The notes under the pieces: model-generated
The model's database searches: none
Told to the model about the DNA's origin: nothing
What the model saw: the letters and a program-made list of their open reading frames with translations, nothing else
Assembly (NCBI GenBank): GCA_046329585.1
Contig: JAXLUI010000001.1
Span: forward strand, 1,612,001-1,676,000
Source: DLKC01 sp002478885
Lineage (GTDB): Bacteria > Bacteroidota > Bacteroidia > Chitinophagales > Chitinophagaceae
Length of the DNA: 64,000 nt
Reading direction: 5' to 3'
Shown: positions 54,501 to 62,644 of the stretch, piece after piece
Layout of the letters: every line of letters starts with the position of its first letter
Position numbering within the stretch: position 1 is the first letter of the stretch
Program-made: the position numbers and the translations under genes

Positions 54501-54838
54501 CCGTTCTGCCGTAAGAGGTATAGCCTTCATGCCAGCTATAGAACCCGTCAATCCAGGTTTATCTTTAAGTGGTACCTGCTTAATAGCTCCTTGATCCCAA
54601 ACCGTACCATCCTTCGTTCATCCTTCGCTCATCTTTCGTTCGTCCTTCGATCATACTATACCCTGGTAAGGGCTCAAATTGTCCGAAACTGGTTCCTGCA
54701 AAAACACGTTGTGAATACCTGTTAAACCGTGCAACTCCCATACCCTGCTTAAAGAGCACTACATCCGCAGATTTGCTGCGTGGCCGCAACAACTTTTAAC
54801 GCCGGCGCATGTTGTAATGTAATTACCTTACATCAACT
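54501..54838. other. Intergenic region with a degenerate 11-bp tandem repeat
   Basis: About 338 bp lie between the purC hairpin and the exonuclease gene. A short minus-strand open frame (54580-54792, 70 codons) crosses a tandem repeat and has no recognisable domain, so it is not called as a gene. Nothing else in the region is recognisable. Confidence 0.5.
54609..54652. repeat. Four degenerate 11-bp tandem repeats
   Basis: ATCCTTCGTTC, ATCCTTCGCTC, ATCTTTCGTTC and GTCCTTCGATC follow each other without a gap at 54609-54652. Each differs from the consensus ATCCTTCGTTC at zero to two positions. Confidence 0.85.
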
Positions 54839-55885
54839 ATGGAACCACTGATCTTATTTACCAACAAGGGCCTTTATTGCAGCGCAGGAAATTTTTACAT
54901 CGACCCCTGGAAACCGGTTGCTAACGCCGTTATCACGCATGCACACAGTGATCATGCCAAACCGGGTCATGAAAAATATCTTTGCCACCGTTTTACAAAA
55001 CCCTTGCTGCAGGCGCGGCTCGGCCCTAATTATTATCAAAGCGTTGAGTGGAACGAAACGGTGTTCATCAACGGCGTGAAAATATCGTTACACCCGGCAG
55101 GCCACATCATCGGCTCTTCACAAATACGGCTTGAATACAATGATGAAGTATGGGTAGTGAGCGGCGATTATAAGACAGCAGATGATGGTTTAAGTACTGC
55201 TTTCGAGCCGGTACGTTGCCATGTGTTCATTACCGAATCAACATTCGGCTTACCCATTTACAAATGGCAGCCCCAGGAGGAGATTTATAACAACGTGCGT
55301 AAATGGATACTGGAAAACAAACAGCAAAATAAAACGTCTGTCCTTATCGCCTACAGTCTTGGCAAAGCACAGCGGTTACTAAAAGCCCTTGAGCCACTCA
55401 ACGAAACTGTGTATCTGCATGGAGCAATCTGGAACATGCACCAGGCAGTGCTTTCTGCTGGTTTTACCTTACCAGCTGTTGAAAGAATCACACCCGAAAC
55501 AGGCAAAGAAAAATGGAAAGGCGCCATTGTTATTGCACCACCCGGCGCAGATGGCTCACCATGGATGAAAAGATTTGACCCTTGCGAAACTGGCGTTTGC
55601 AGCGGCTGGATGCAGGTTCGCGGCAATGCGAGAAGGCGTAACACCGATGCTGGCTTTGCTTTAAGCGACCACGCCGATTGGGAAGGCCTTTTAACCGCCG
55701 TAAAAGCAACAGGTGCTCTTAAAGTTTTTGTTACCCACGGCTTTCAGTCCGCATTCAGCAGGTACTTAAACGAAACAGGCATAGAAAGTGCTGAAGTAAA
55801 AACAGAATATGGCAACGATGAAGAAGAACCACCAGGCCTGGCACCGGAGCAATCGGAACAAATCAAAGAGGAGCATGGCCTATGA
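54839..55885 (+). CDS. Ligase-associated DNA exonuclease (metallo-beta-lactamase fold)
   Basis: A 348-residue nuclease of the SNM1/CPSF73-like metallo-beta-lactamase group. Its zinc motif is THAHSDHA at residues 33-40, followed by PAGHIIGSSQIRLE (motif 3) and SGDYK (motif 4). The later conserved His is in ALSDHADWEGL. The family is the exonuclease encoded with an ATP-dependent ligase and an Lhr-type helicase in many bacteria. It overlaps the ligase gene by four bases (ATGA), so the two are translationally coupled. It should process DNA ends before ligation. Confidence 0.93.
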   Translation: MEPLILFTNKGLYCSAGNFYIDPWKPVANAVITHAHSDHAKPGHEKYLCHRFTKPLLQARLGPNYYQSVEWNETVFINGVKISLHPAGHIIGSSQIRLEYNDEVWVVSGDYKTADDGLSTAFEPVRCHVFITESTFGLPIYKWQPQEEIYNNVRKWILENKQQNKTSVLIAYSLGKAQRLLKALEPLNETVYLHGAIWNMHQAVLSAGFTLPAVERITPETGKEKWKGAIVIAPPGADGSPWMKRFDPCETGVCSGWMQVRGNARRRNTDAGFALSDHADWEGLLTAVKATGALKVFVTHGFQSAFSRYLNETGIESAEVKTEYGNDEEEPPGLAPEQSEQIKEEHGL

Positions 55886-57558
55886 TAAATGAACCGATCC
55901 CCAAAAGCGAACTACCTGCAACTGGAGGCGGTTTCCTTTCATTTGCCACATTGGTAAATGTGCTCGCCTCAGCAACGAAGACCAATGAAAAACTGGATGC
56001 GCTCACACATTATTTCTCCTATGCCGAAGATCATGACAAGGTGTGGGTGATCGCCTTGTTCAGCGGCAGGCGACCAAAAAGAATAGTGTCATCATCACTG
56101 CTTTCTTTATGGTGCTGCGGGTTAGCCAATCTGCCATTGTGGTTATACGAAGAAAGTTATCACACGGTTGGTGACCTCGCCGAAACAATCGCCTTGTTAC
56201 TTCCCGAAAAAAATGAACAGGCCATACAACCACAATCACTCAGCTATTTTCTTGAGCAGTTTGTGCAATTGGAAAAAGCCGCAGACGAAACAAAAAAATC
56301 ATTCATCACGCATTGCTGGATGCAAATGAACCGCGACGAGCGTTTTGTTTTTAATAAGTTGCTCACAGGTGGTTTTCGTATTGGCGTTTCTCAGAAAATG
56401 ATGGTAAATGCATTGGCCAAAACTGTAAAAGCAAATCCCTCCGTGATCGCACACAGGATCAGTGGTAAATGGGATCCTTCAACAACCGCTTTTGAAGAAC
56501 TTTTAAATGAACACGCATCAGCAGCAGACGCCTCCAAACCATACCCGTTCTACCTTGCTTATGCGCTTGATGAAGAACCTGCATCGCTCGGCGATACAAA
56601 AGACTGGCAGGCTGAATGGAAATGGGATGGCATTCGCGGGCAAATCATCAAACGCAATAACGAACTCTTTGTATGGAGCCGCGGTGAAGAACTGATTACA
56701 GAAAAATTCCCCGAATACTTTCCATTAAAAGAACTGCTGCCCGACGGCATAGTGATCGACGGCGAAATACTGGCTTACCGCCACACTGCGGCCGCTGCCA
56801 ACGGCTTTCATGGTGCGGTGCTTCCATTTGCCATTCTGCAAACACGCATCGGCAGGAAGAATATTTCCAGGAAACAGTTATCAGGTGCACCCGTCGCATT
56901 CTTTGCTTACGACCTTATCGAATACAACTACGAAGATCAACGCAAAAGGCCACTTTCCGAAAGAAGGCTTTTACTGGAAGATATTGTTGCGGTGGTTAAC
57001 AACGCAGGCCTGCAACTCTCTCCCGTCATCAGTTTCAACAACTGGAATGAATTAAAGTCTTTGCGTGAAACGTCAAGGGCACTGAATGCTGAAGGAGTAA
57101 TGCTAAAAAGAAAAGCATCGGCTTACCAGGTGGGCCGGAAGGTTGGCGACTGGTGGAAATGGAAGATTGATCCGCTTACAATCGATGCCGTAATGGTATA
57201 CGCGCAAAAGGGGCATGGCCGCCGGAGCAACCTCTATACCGATTACACCTTCGCAGTAAAAGACGATGACAAACTGGTTACATTCACCAAAGCATATTCC
57301 GGGTTAACGGATAAAGAATTTGCGCAGGTCGACGCATTCGTCAAAAGAAATTCCATAGAAAAATTCGGGCCGGTAAGAACCGTAAAACCCGAATTGGTTT
57401 TTGAGATCGCGTTCGAAGGCATTGCCGCGAGTAACCGGCATAAAAGCGGCGTGGCACTCCGCTTTCCACGCATACTCCGGTGGCGGCACGATAAAAAAGC
57501 CGATGAAATAAATACCCTCAGCGATCTCAAAAAACTGCTCGAAGTGTATGGTAAATAA
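55882..57558 (+). CDS. ATP-dependent DNA ligase of the exonuclease/helicase cluster
   Basis: A 558-residue ATP-dependent ligase, in addition to the NAD-dependent LigA expected elsewhere. An N-terminal DNA-binding domain (about 20-200) precedes the adenylation domain. The adenylated lysine is Lys247 in KWDGIRG, motif III is IDGEIL at 292-297, motif IV is EGVMLKRKASAYQVG, and motif V is WWKWKID. The OB-fold domain follows with the motif VI-like segment ALRFPRILRWRHDK near the C-terminus. All nucleotidyl-transfer motifs are intact. It is the second gene of the cluster; a repeat unit follows 6 bp after its stop, before the helicase. Confidence 0.95.
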   Translation: MINEPIPKSELPATGGGFLSFATLVNVLASATKTNEKLDALTHYFSYAEDHDKVWVIALFSGRRPKRIVSSSLLSLWCCGLANLPLWLYEESYHTVGDLAETIALLLPEKNEQAIQPQSLSYFLEQFVQLEKAADETKKSFITHCWMQMNRDERFVFNKLLTGGFRIGVSQKMMVNALAKTVKANPSVIAHRISGKWDPSTTAFEELLNEHASAADASKPYPFYLAYALDEEPASLGDTKDWQAEWKWDGIRGQIIKRNNELFVWSRGEELITEKFPEYFPLKELLPDGIVIDGEILAYRHTAAAANGFHGAVLPFAILQTRIGRKNISRKQLSGAPVAFFAYDLIEYNYEDQRKRPLSERRLLLEDIVAVVNNAGLQLSPVISFNNWNELKSLRETSRALNAEGVMLKRKASAYQVGRKVGDWWKWKIDPLTIDAVMVYAQKGHGRRSNLYTDYTFAVKDDDKLVTFTKAYSGLTDKEFAQVDAFVKRNSIEKFGPVRTVKPELVFEIAFEGIAASNRHKSGVALRFPRILRWRHDKKADEINTLSDLKKLLEVYGK

Positions 57559-57564
57559 TTAATG

Positions 57565-57614
57565 AGCCCGGCTGCACATTTCCATGGCAGCTTCGTTGCG
57601 TCGCACCCTTGTAC
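57565..57614 (+). repeat. Interspersed repeat, single forward unit (type A core) inside the repair cluster
   Basis: GCCCGGCTGCACATTTCCAT leads to GCTTCGTTGCGTCGCACCCT and ends TTGTAC at 57609-57614. It starts 6 bp after the ligase stop codon and separates the ligase from the helicase gene. The longer frame of the helicase gene from 57584 would begin inside it. Confidence 0.87.
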
Positions 57615-57697
57615 AGTTGGCCCGGAACTCAACGGCCATGATAATGCTTCGCTTTTTATTCTCACACAACTCCGCTATTTTTAACACCGCACATTCA

Positions 57698-60202
57698 ATG
57701 AAATTATCATCCACCAAAGGTTATTCTGTTATGCAGGATTGGTTCAAATCAAAGAACCTGGCGCCTTTTGCATTCCAGGAAGAAACGTGGCAACATATTG
57801 TGAACGGCAAAAGCGGATTAGTCAATGCACCCACGGGCTGTGGCAAAACATTTTCCGTTTTTATCGGTGCCCTGATACAATTCATTAATCAGCACCCGGA
57901 AAAATACAAGACCGAAAAAAACAATGGCCTTCAACTCCTTTGGATCACACCACTTCGTGCATTGGCAAAAGACATCGGCCGCGCCATGGAAGAAGTGATC
58001 GCTGAAACAGGCATGCAGTGGCGAGTGGCCATACGCAATGGTGACACCGATATTGCGGAACGGCAAAAACAAAAACGCAATATGCCCGAGGTGTTGATTA
58101 TTACTCCCGAAAGCCTGCATTTGCTGCTCGCACAAAAAGGCTATCCGGAAATATTCAAATCGTTACAAATTATTGCTGCCGACGAATGGCATGAGTTGCT
58201 TGGCAGCAAACGCGGCGTGCAGGTTGAGCTGGCCCTGTCGAGAATTGTAAATGTGGTCAACAGTCAATGGTCAGCAGCCGGTGAGAAAAAAAGTCACAAA
58301 CTTTCCGTGTGGGGAATTTCAGCAACTATTGGCAATTTGGAAGCGGCAAAAGAAGTGCTGTTATCTCCGGTGAGTGCAGCCAATGATACCATTATTGTAA
58401 AAGCAAAACTTTCCAAGATTACCGAAGTACGCTCTGTTATTCCACCGGAGATAGAAAAATATCCTTGGGCAGGGCACCTTGGCATAAGGCTCGCTCAACA
58501 GATAGTCGATATAATTGAATCGAGCAACACTACGCTTGTTTTTATCAACACCAGGGGCATGAGCGAAAGATGGTACCAGACCTTACTGGATATTGCCCCA
58601 CAACTTGCCGGCGCCATTGCGTTGCATCATGGCAGCATTGAACAGGAACTGAGAACCTGGGTCGAAGAAGCATTGCACACGCAAAAACTGAAAGCTGTTG
58701 TTTGCACCGCCAGTCTCGATCTTGGTGTTGACTTTCGCCCGGTTGATACGGTTATACAAGTCGGCTCACCAAAAGGTGTGTCGCGCTTTTTACAACGCGC
58801 AGGCCGGAGCGGGCACAGGCCCGGAGACATCAGCCGCATATATTTTGTACCAACCCACTCACTCGAACTGGTGGAAGCTGCTGCATTGAAACAGGCAATA
58901 AAGCAACAAGTGATCGAGAGCCGTGAACCCATGCACCTCTGCTTTGATGTGCTAATACAATATTTATGCACGCTCGCCATAAGCGAAGGCTTCACCCCCA
59001 ACCAAATATTCAACGAAGTAAAATCCACTTATTGTTTTGCAAACATGCATGAAGATGAATGGCGTGAAGTACTGTATCACATCACCGCGGGAGGTAAAGC
59101 GCTGGAAGCATACGATGAATACAAAAAAGTGGAAAACGATAATGGTATTTACCGTATGAAAAGCAGGCGAATGGCAATGCGCCACCGCATGCATATCGGC
59201 ACCATCGTTAGTGATGCAATGATCAAGGTAAAATTTATGGCAGGGGGCTATCTCGGCGTTATAGAAGAATATTTCATCAGCCGTTTAGACCCCGGCACCG
59301 TGTTCACCTTCGCAGGCCGCAATCTTGAACTGCTCATGGTAAAAGACATGACCGCGTTTGTCAAAAAATCCAATGCAAAAAAATCGATCGTACCGAGCTG
59401 GATGGGCGGCCGCATGAGCCTTACGGCCAACCTTGGAGAAATGCTTCGCAAAGCATTCGACAAGATATCAGCAAATAAACCCGATGAACCAGAACTGAAA
59501 TGCCTGCAACCGCTTTTTGATTTGCAGGGGGCCTTATCGCATATTCCACACAGTAATGAATTGCTCATCGAACATATCGAAGACAAAGACGGCTATCATT
59601 TGCTGGTGTATCCTTTCGAGGGGCGGCAGGTGCATGAAGCCATGAGCTCGTTGATGGCTTACCGCATCAGCAGCCTTATGCCCATTACCTTTTCGATTGC
59701 TATGAACGATTATGGTTTTGAACTACTGAGCGACAAACCCATTCCTGTTGATGACAGCAACGCACATGAATTGTTCAGTATAGAAAATCTTATTACAGAT
59801 ATTCAGAAAAGCGTGAATGCCGTTGAAATGGCCTCCAGGAAATTCCGCGATATTGCCGTTATCGGCGGGCTTATATTCCAGGGTTTCCCCGGCGAACAGA
59901 AAAAAGCGCGTCACCTGCAATCTTCAGCCAGCCTGCTTTTCAAGGTATTCAGTGAATATGACCCGGAAAATATTTTGTTGAGGCAAGCCTACCAGGAAGT
60001 ATTCGACCAGCAAATGGAAGAAGTTCGTTTGCGTAATGCACTCCGGCGCATCGGCAGCAACCCAATAAAAATAATGTTCCCCGAAAAACTAACGCCACTC
60101 TCCTTCCCGATCATCGTCGACGGGCTAAGTCGTTACAATCTTTCCTCGGAGCGAATTGAAGACAGGATAAAAAGAATGCAGCAGCAACTGGAGCGTGACT
60201 AG
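57698..60202 (+). CDS. Ligase-associated Lhr-type DEXH helicase
   Basis: An 834-residue superfamily 2 helicase of the Lhr-core type found with ATP-dependent ligases. Walker A is NAPTGCGKT (43-51), motif Ia is TPLRALAKD, motif II is DEWH at 162-165 (DEVH in most homologues), motif III is SATIG, and the second lobe has LVFINTRGMSERWY, ASLDLGVDF and QRAGRSGHRPG. The C-terminal half has the winged-helix and Lhr-type core. Start ATG 57698 is preferred (MKLSSTKGYSVMQDW); ATG 57731 would also fit. The upstream ATG 57584 is discarded because it lies in a repeat unit. Its partners are the exonuclease and ligase genes upstream. Confidence 0.92.
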   Translation: MKLSSTKGYSVMQDWFKSKNLAPFAFQEETWQHIVNGKSGLVNAPTGCGKTFSVFIGALIQFINQHPEKYKTEKNNGLQLLWITPLRALAKDIGRAMEEVIAETGMQWRVAIRNGDTDIAERQKQKRNMPEVLIITPESLHLLLAQKGYPEIFKSLQIIAADEWHELLGSKRGVQVELALSRIVNVVNSQWSAAGEKKSHKLSVWGISATIGNLEAAKEVLLSPVSAANDTIIVKAKLSKITEVRSVIPPEIEKYPWAGHLGIRLAQQIVDIIESSNTTLVFINTRGMSERWYQTLLDIAPQLAGAIALHHGSIEQELRTWVEEALHTQKLKAVVCTASLDLGVDFRPVDTVIQVGSPKGVSRFLQRAGRSGHRPGDISRIYFVPTHSLELVEAAALKQAIKQQVIESREPMHLCFDVLIQYLCTLAISEGFTPNQIFNEVKSTYCFANMHEDEWREVLYHITAGGKALEAYDEYKKVENDNGIYRMKSRRMAMRHRMHIGTIVSDAMIKVKFMAGGYLGVIEEYFISRLDPGTVFTFAGRNLELLMVKDMTAFVKKSNAKKSIVPSWMGGRMSLTANLGEMLRKAFDKISANKPDEPELKCLQPLFDLQGALSHIPHSNELLIEHIEDKDGYHLLVYPFEGRQVHEAMSSLMAYRISSLMPITFSIAMNDYGFELLSDKPIPVDDSNAHELFSIENLITDIQKSVNAVEMASRKFRDIAVIGGLIFQGFPGEQKKARHLQSSASLLFKVFSEYDPENILLRQAYQEVFDQQMEEVRLRNALRRIGSNPIKIMFPEKLTPLSFPIIVDGLSRYNLSSERIEDRIKRMQQQLERD

Positions 60203-60210
60203 GTCTTTTA

Positions 60211-60405
60211 CCCGGCTCCCGGAAAAGCATGTGGCTTCGGTGCCTGGTAGCACTGGCTTATCCGTCATCGCTCACTGGTACTGCAGAAGCAGGTCGGAGC
60301 AACCGGGGTTTAAAAGGGAATTTACTTTCCGTCATTGTTGACCTCCTGACTATTGTACAAGTGTGCGACGTAAGAAAAGCCCGGCAGCATTACTGCTGCC
60401 GGGCT
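60211..60405. repeat. Interspersed repeat, paired element overlapping a terminator
   Basis: The left arm at 60211-60281 begins CCCGGCTCCC 8 bp after the helicase stop and has a type C core with a weakened hairpin (CTGGCTTATCCGTCATCGCT). The right arm at 60355-60384 is an inverted type A unit (GTACAAGTGTGCGACGTAAG) whose CCCGG end is part of the desaturase terminator. It lies between convergent genes and accounts for most of the 229-bp gap. Confidence 0.8.
60371..60405 (-). terminator. Intrinsic terminator of the desaturase gene
   Basis: AGCCCGGCAGCA (60378-60389) pairs perfectly with TGCTGCCGGGCT (60394-60405) around four bases. On the minus strand the stem is followed by TTTCTTAC, which is also the start of the repeat unit. 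Confidence 0.8.
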
Positions 60406-60431
60406 CAAAAAAATATATACAAAAAGATTGA

Positions 60432-61181
60432 TTAATAATCTGCCGGAACAGGCTGTGCCAGCGGTTGAATAACCCGCAGTTTCATCAACAGCAAAATGAT
60501 GGGGTAACAAAAATCTATCTCGCCTTTCTTTGCTGCGAAATTGATGCGTGAAGGATATTTATGGTGATTGTTATGATAGCCCTCGCCCATCATCAGCACG
60601 TCTACCTTAAAAAGGTTTTTAGATGTATTGTCGGTCTCAAAATTTACGTTGCCATATTTATGCGCGAACCAGTTGATGATTACGCCGTGCAAAGGGCCCA
60701 TCACTGCATGAACAGGTATTAACAAAAACCACCAAAGCGATGGCGCGAATAGGGAGTAGATGAGTATGTACACGAGTATCCAGAGTATACGTGACAAATT
60801 GCTGTCGCACCATTTGTCAAACCAGGTCCACTCCGGAACATTCTTAGTGAATTTATCTTCCACTTCGCTTGTGCCGCTCATGATTGCGGCATATGTTTTT
60901 TTCGTACGCCACATCATGGCGAAAAGATTGTCGTCGTAAGAGGGAGAATGTGGATCGAGTTCAGTATCGGTATACGCATGATGCACGCGGTGCAGAATGC
61001 CATAAGCCTTGGGACTTAAATACGAAGAACCTTGTGTAATATAAGTGAACACAAAGAAAAAGCGTTCCCATGGTTTGCTCATGGTAAAAGCTTTATGGGC
61101 AGCATACCTGTGAAGGAAAAAAGTCTGGGAAAATAACGACAAATACCAATGCAGAATAAAAAACACGATGATAACGTACAT
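60432..61181 (-). CDS. Membrane fatty-acid (acyl-CoA/acyl-lipid) desaturase
   Basis: A 249-residue membrane di-iron desaturase. The three histidine boxes are HRYAAH at 24-29, HRVHH at 64-68 and GYHNNHH at 201-207, with an extra NWFAHKYG (170-177) as in delta-9 stearoyl-type enzymes. Hydrophobic segments flank the boxes. It probably introduces a double bond into membrane fatty acids and helps keep membranes fluid. The family is large, so delta-9 specificity is inferred only from motif spacing. It is convergent with the helicase, and an intrinsic terminator follows its stop. Confidence 0.92.
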   Translation of the reverse strand: MYVIIVFFILHWYLSLFSQTFFLHRYAAHKAFTMSKPWERFFFVFTYITQGSSYLSPKAYGILHRVHHAYTDTELDPHSPSYDDNLFAMMWRTKKTYAAIMSGTSEVEDKFTKNVPEWTWFDKWCDSNLSRILWILVYILIYSLFAPSLWWFLLIPVHAVMGPLHGVIINWFAHKYGNVNFETDNTSKNLFKVDVLMMGEGYHNNHHKYPSRINFAAKKGEIDFCYPIILLLMKLRVIQPLAQPVPADY

Positions 61182-61414
61182 AATAAAAATTTACTTGGCC
61201 ATTTGCAATGGCTTAATATTTACGAAGAAAAAACAACAAGGGATTTCGCACACTTCCTGTTCAATTTACTGACCTTAATTTTACAGGTGGTGCAACATTC
61301 GTGATACCAGATTGAGCGGGACCATGTAATTCTAAAAATCAGGACGCGAAGATAAGCCCCGGCAATTAATTAACCTGTTATAATTTGAATTGTTGCAACA
61401 GTTACCGGCTATAT

Positions 61415-61458
61415 AAAAAGCCTTTGAATATTTAATTGTATTCAAAGGCTTTTTTATT
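61415..61458. terminator. Bidirectional terminator after leuB
   Basis: AAAAAGCCTTTGAATA (61415-61430) pairs exactly with TATTCAAAGGCTTTTT (61439-61454), a 16-bp stem with an 8-base loop and a T-run on both strands. It lies 15 bp after the leuB stop codon and 234 bp upstream of the desaturase start, so it ends the leu transcript and insulates the desaturase gene. Confidence 0.9.
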
Positions 61459-61472
61459 TGGTAAATAACTTT

Positions 61473-62546
61473 TTATAAATGCGCAAGCACTTCGGCGCCC
61501 ATGGCGTGAGTGCCCAAAATTTTGCCCGCATCTGTAGTCGCATTGGCGATATCTCTTGTGCGGTACCCGTCTTTTAACACCTTGTCAACCGCGCTGATTA
61601 CTGCTTCAGACTCCGCCTTCATGCCAAAAGAAATATCTAACAGCAAGGCCGCTGAAAGGATAGAGGCTAAAGGATTTGCTACACCTTTACCTGTTATGTC
61701 GTGTGCAGAACCATGTATAGGCTCGTACACGCCAGTGCCATCGCCAACAGATGCAGAGGCAAGCATGCCCATTGAACCCGCAATCTGCGATGCCTCATCG
61801 GTAAGAATATCACCAAAAAGATTAGCCGTAACCACCACATCAAACCTGCGCGGATCTTTGATAAGCAACATGGCAGTAGCATCAACAAACTGGTGCTCCA
61901 CTTCCACATCCGGGTAATCGAGCGCAACCTTTTGCACCACTTCACGCCAAAGGCGACTCGTTTCAATTACGTTGGCTTTATCCACAGAACATAATTTCTT
62001 TCTTCTTGTGCGTGCAGCATCAAATGCTTTACGGGCTATGCGCTCCACTTCGTAACGGCTGTATTCTGCCACATCATAGGCAGTGTCGCCATTATTCTTT
62101 CTGCCTTTCTCACCGAAATAAATGTCACCGGTAAGTTCGCGGAAAAACAGGATGTCTGCACCTTTCAATATTTCCGGTTTAATGCTGGAAGCATCAAGCA
62201 GTTCATCAAATAATTTTATCGGCCGAAGATTTGCATATAACCCGAGTTCTTTACGCATTTTAAGTAAACCCTGTTCTGGGCGAACCTTTGCAGAAGGGTC
62301 GTTATCATATTTCGGATGACCAACAGCGCCAAACAAAACAGCATCTGACTTACGCATTTTTTCCAGTGACTCATCCGGCAAAGGGTTACCGGTAGCTTCA
62401 ATTGCCACATGTCCAATCAATGCTTCATCATAAGTAAACTCATGACCAAATCGCTCAGCTATTTTGTCCAATACTTTTTTACCAACTGCAGTTACTTCCT
62501 GCCCGATTCCGTCTCCCGGAACAATGAGAATGTGTTTTGTTGCCAT
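61473..62546 (-). CDS. leuB: 3-isopropylmalate dehydrogenase
   Basis: LeuB oxidises and decarboxylates 3-isopropylmalate with NAD+ in leucine synthesis. The 357-residue protein has the nucleotide and substrate motifs of the family: ILIVPGDGIGQEV (6-18), the arginine cluster in LGLYANLRPIKLF, FFRELTGDIYFGEKGR, the DKANVIETSRLWREVV segment, and the C-terminal NLFGDILTDEASQIAGSMGML with GDGTGVYEPIHGSAHDITGK. It lies 98 bp after the synthase gene, in the same direction, as in a leu operon. Confidence 0.96.
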   Translation of the reverse strand: MATKHILIVPGDGIGQEVTAVGKKVLDKIAERFGHEFTYDEALIGHVAIEATGNPLPDESLEKMRKSDAVLFGAVGHPKYDNDPSAKVRPEQGLLKMRKELGLYANLRPIKLFDELLDASSIKPEILKGADILFFRELTGDIYFGEKGRKNNGDTAYDVAEYSRYEVERIARKAFDAARTRRKKLCSVDKANVIETSRLWREVVQKVALDYPDVEVEHQFVDATAMLLIKDPRRFDVVVTANLFGDILTDEASQIAGSMGMLASASVGDGTGVYEPIHGSAHDITGKGVANPLASILSAALLLDISFGMKAESEAVISAVDKVLKDGYRTRDIANATTDAGKILGTHAMGAEVLAHL

Positions 62547-62644
62547 GTTATGAGTAGTGAATGATGAATGGCCAGTTGTTGTTTGTGAACAGTTTTGCGG
62601 TGTTTGATTGAACCACTCACCACTAACTATTCACTCTTGACCTC
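62547..62644 (-). other. Gap in the leu operon with degenerate GTGA-type repeats
   Basis: On the minus strand, short imperfect units (GTGAATAGTTAGTGGTGAGT and, near leuB, ATTCATCATTCACTACTCAT) repeat with related motifs. They are low in complexity and may be a small dispersed repeat. No promoter is obvious in them. Confidence 0.4.

Noticed and set aside
54580..54792. 70-codon minus-strand frame between purC and the exonuclease gene
   Set aside because: Its middle consists of the 11-bp tandem repeat and there is no recognisable domain; left as unannotated sequence.
156..60405. CRISPR array as an explanation of the repeats
   Set aside because: Copies are kilobases apart, occur in both orientations, vary in their middle part, and have no spacers of constant length or cas genes.
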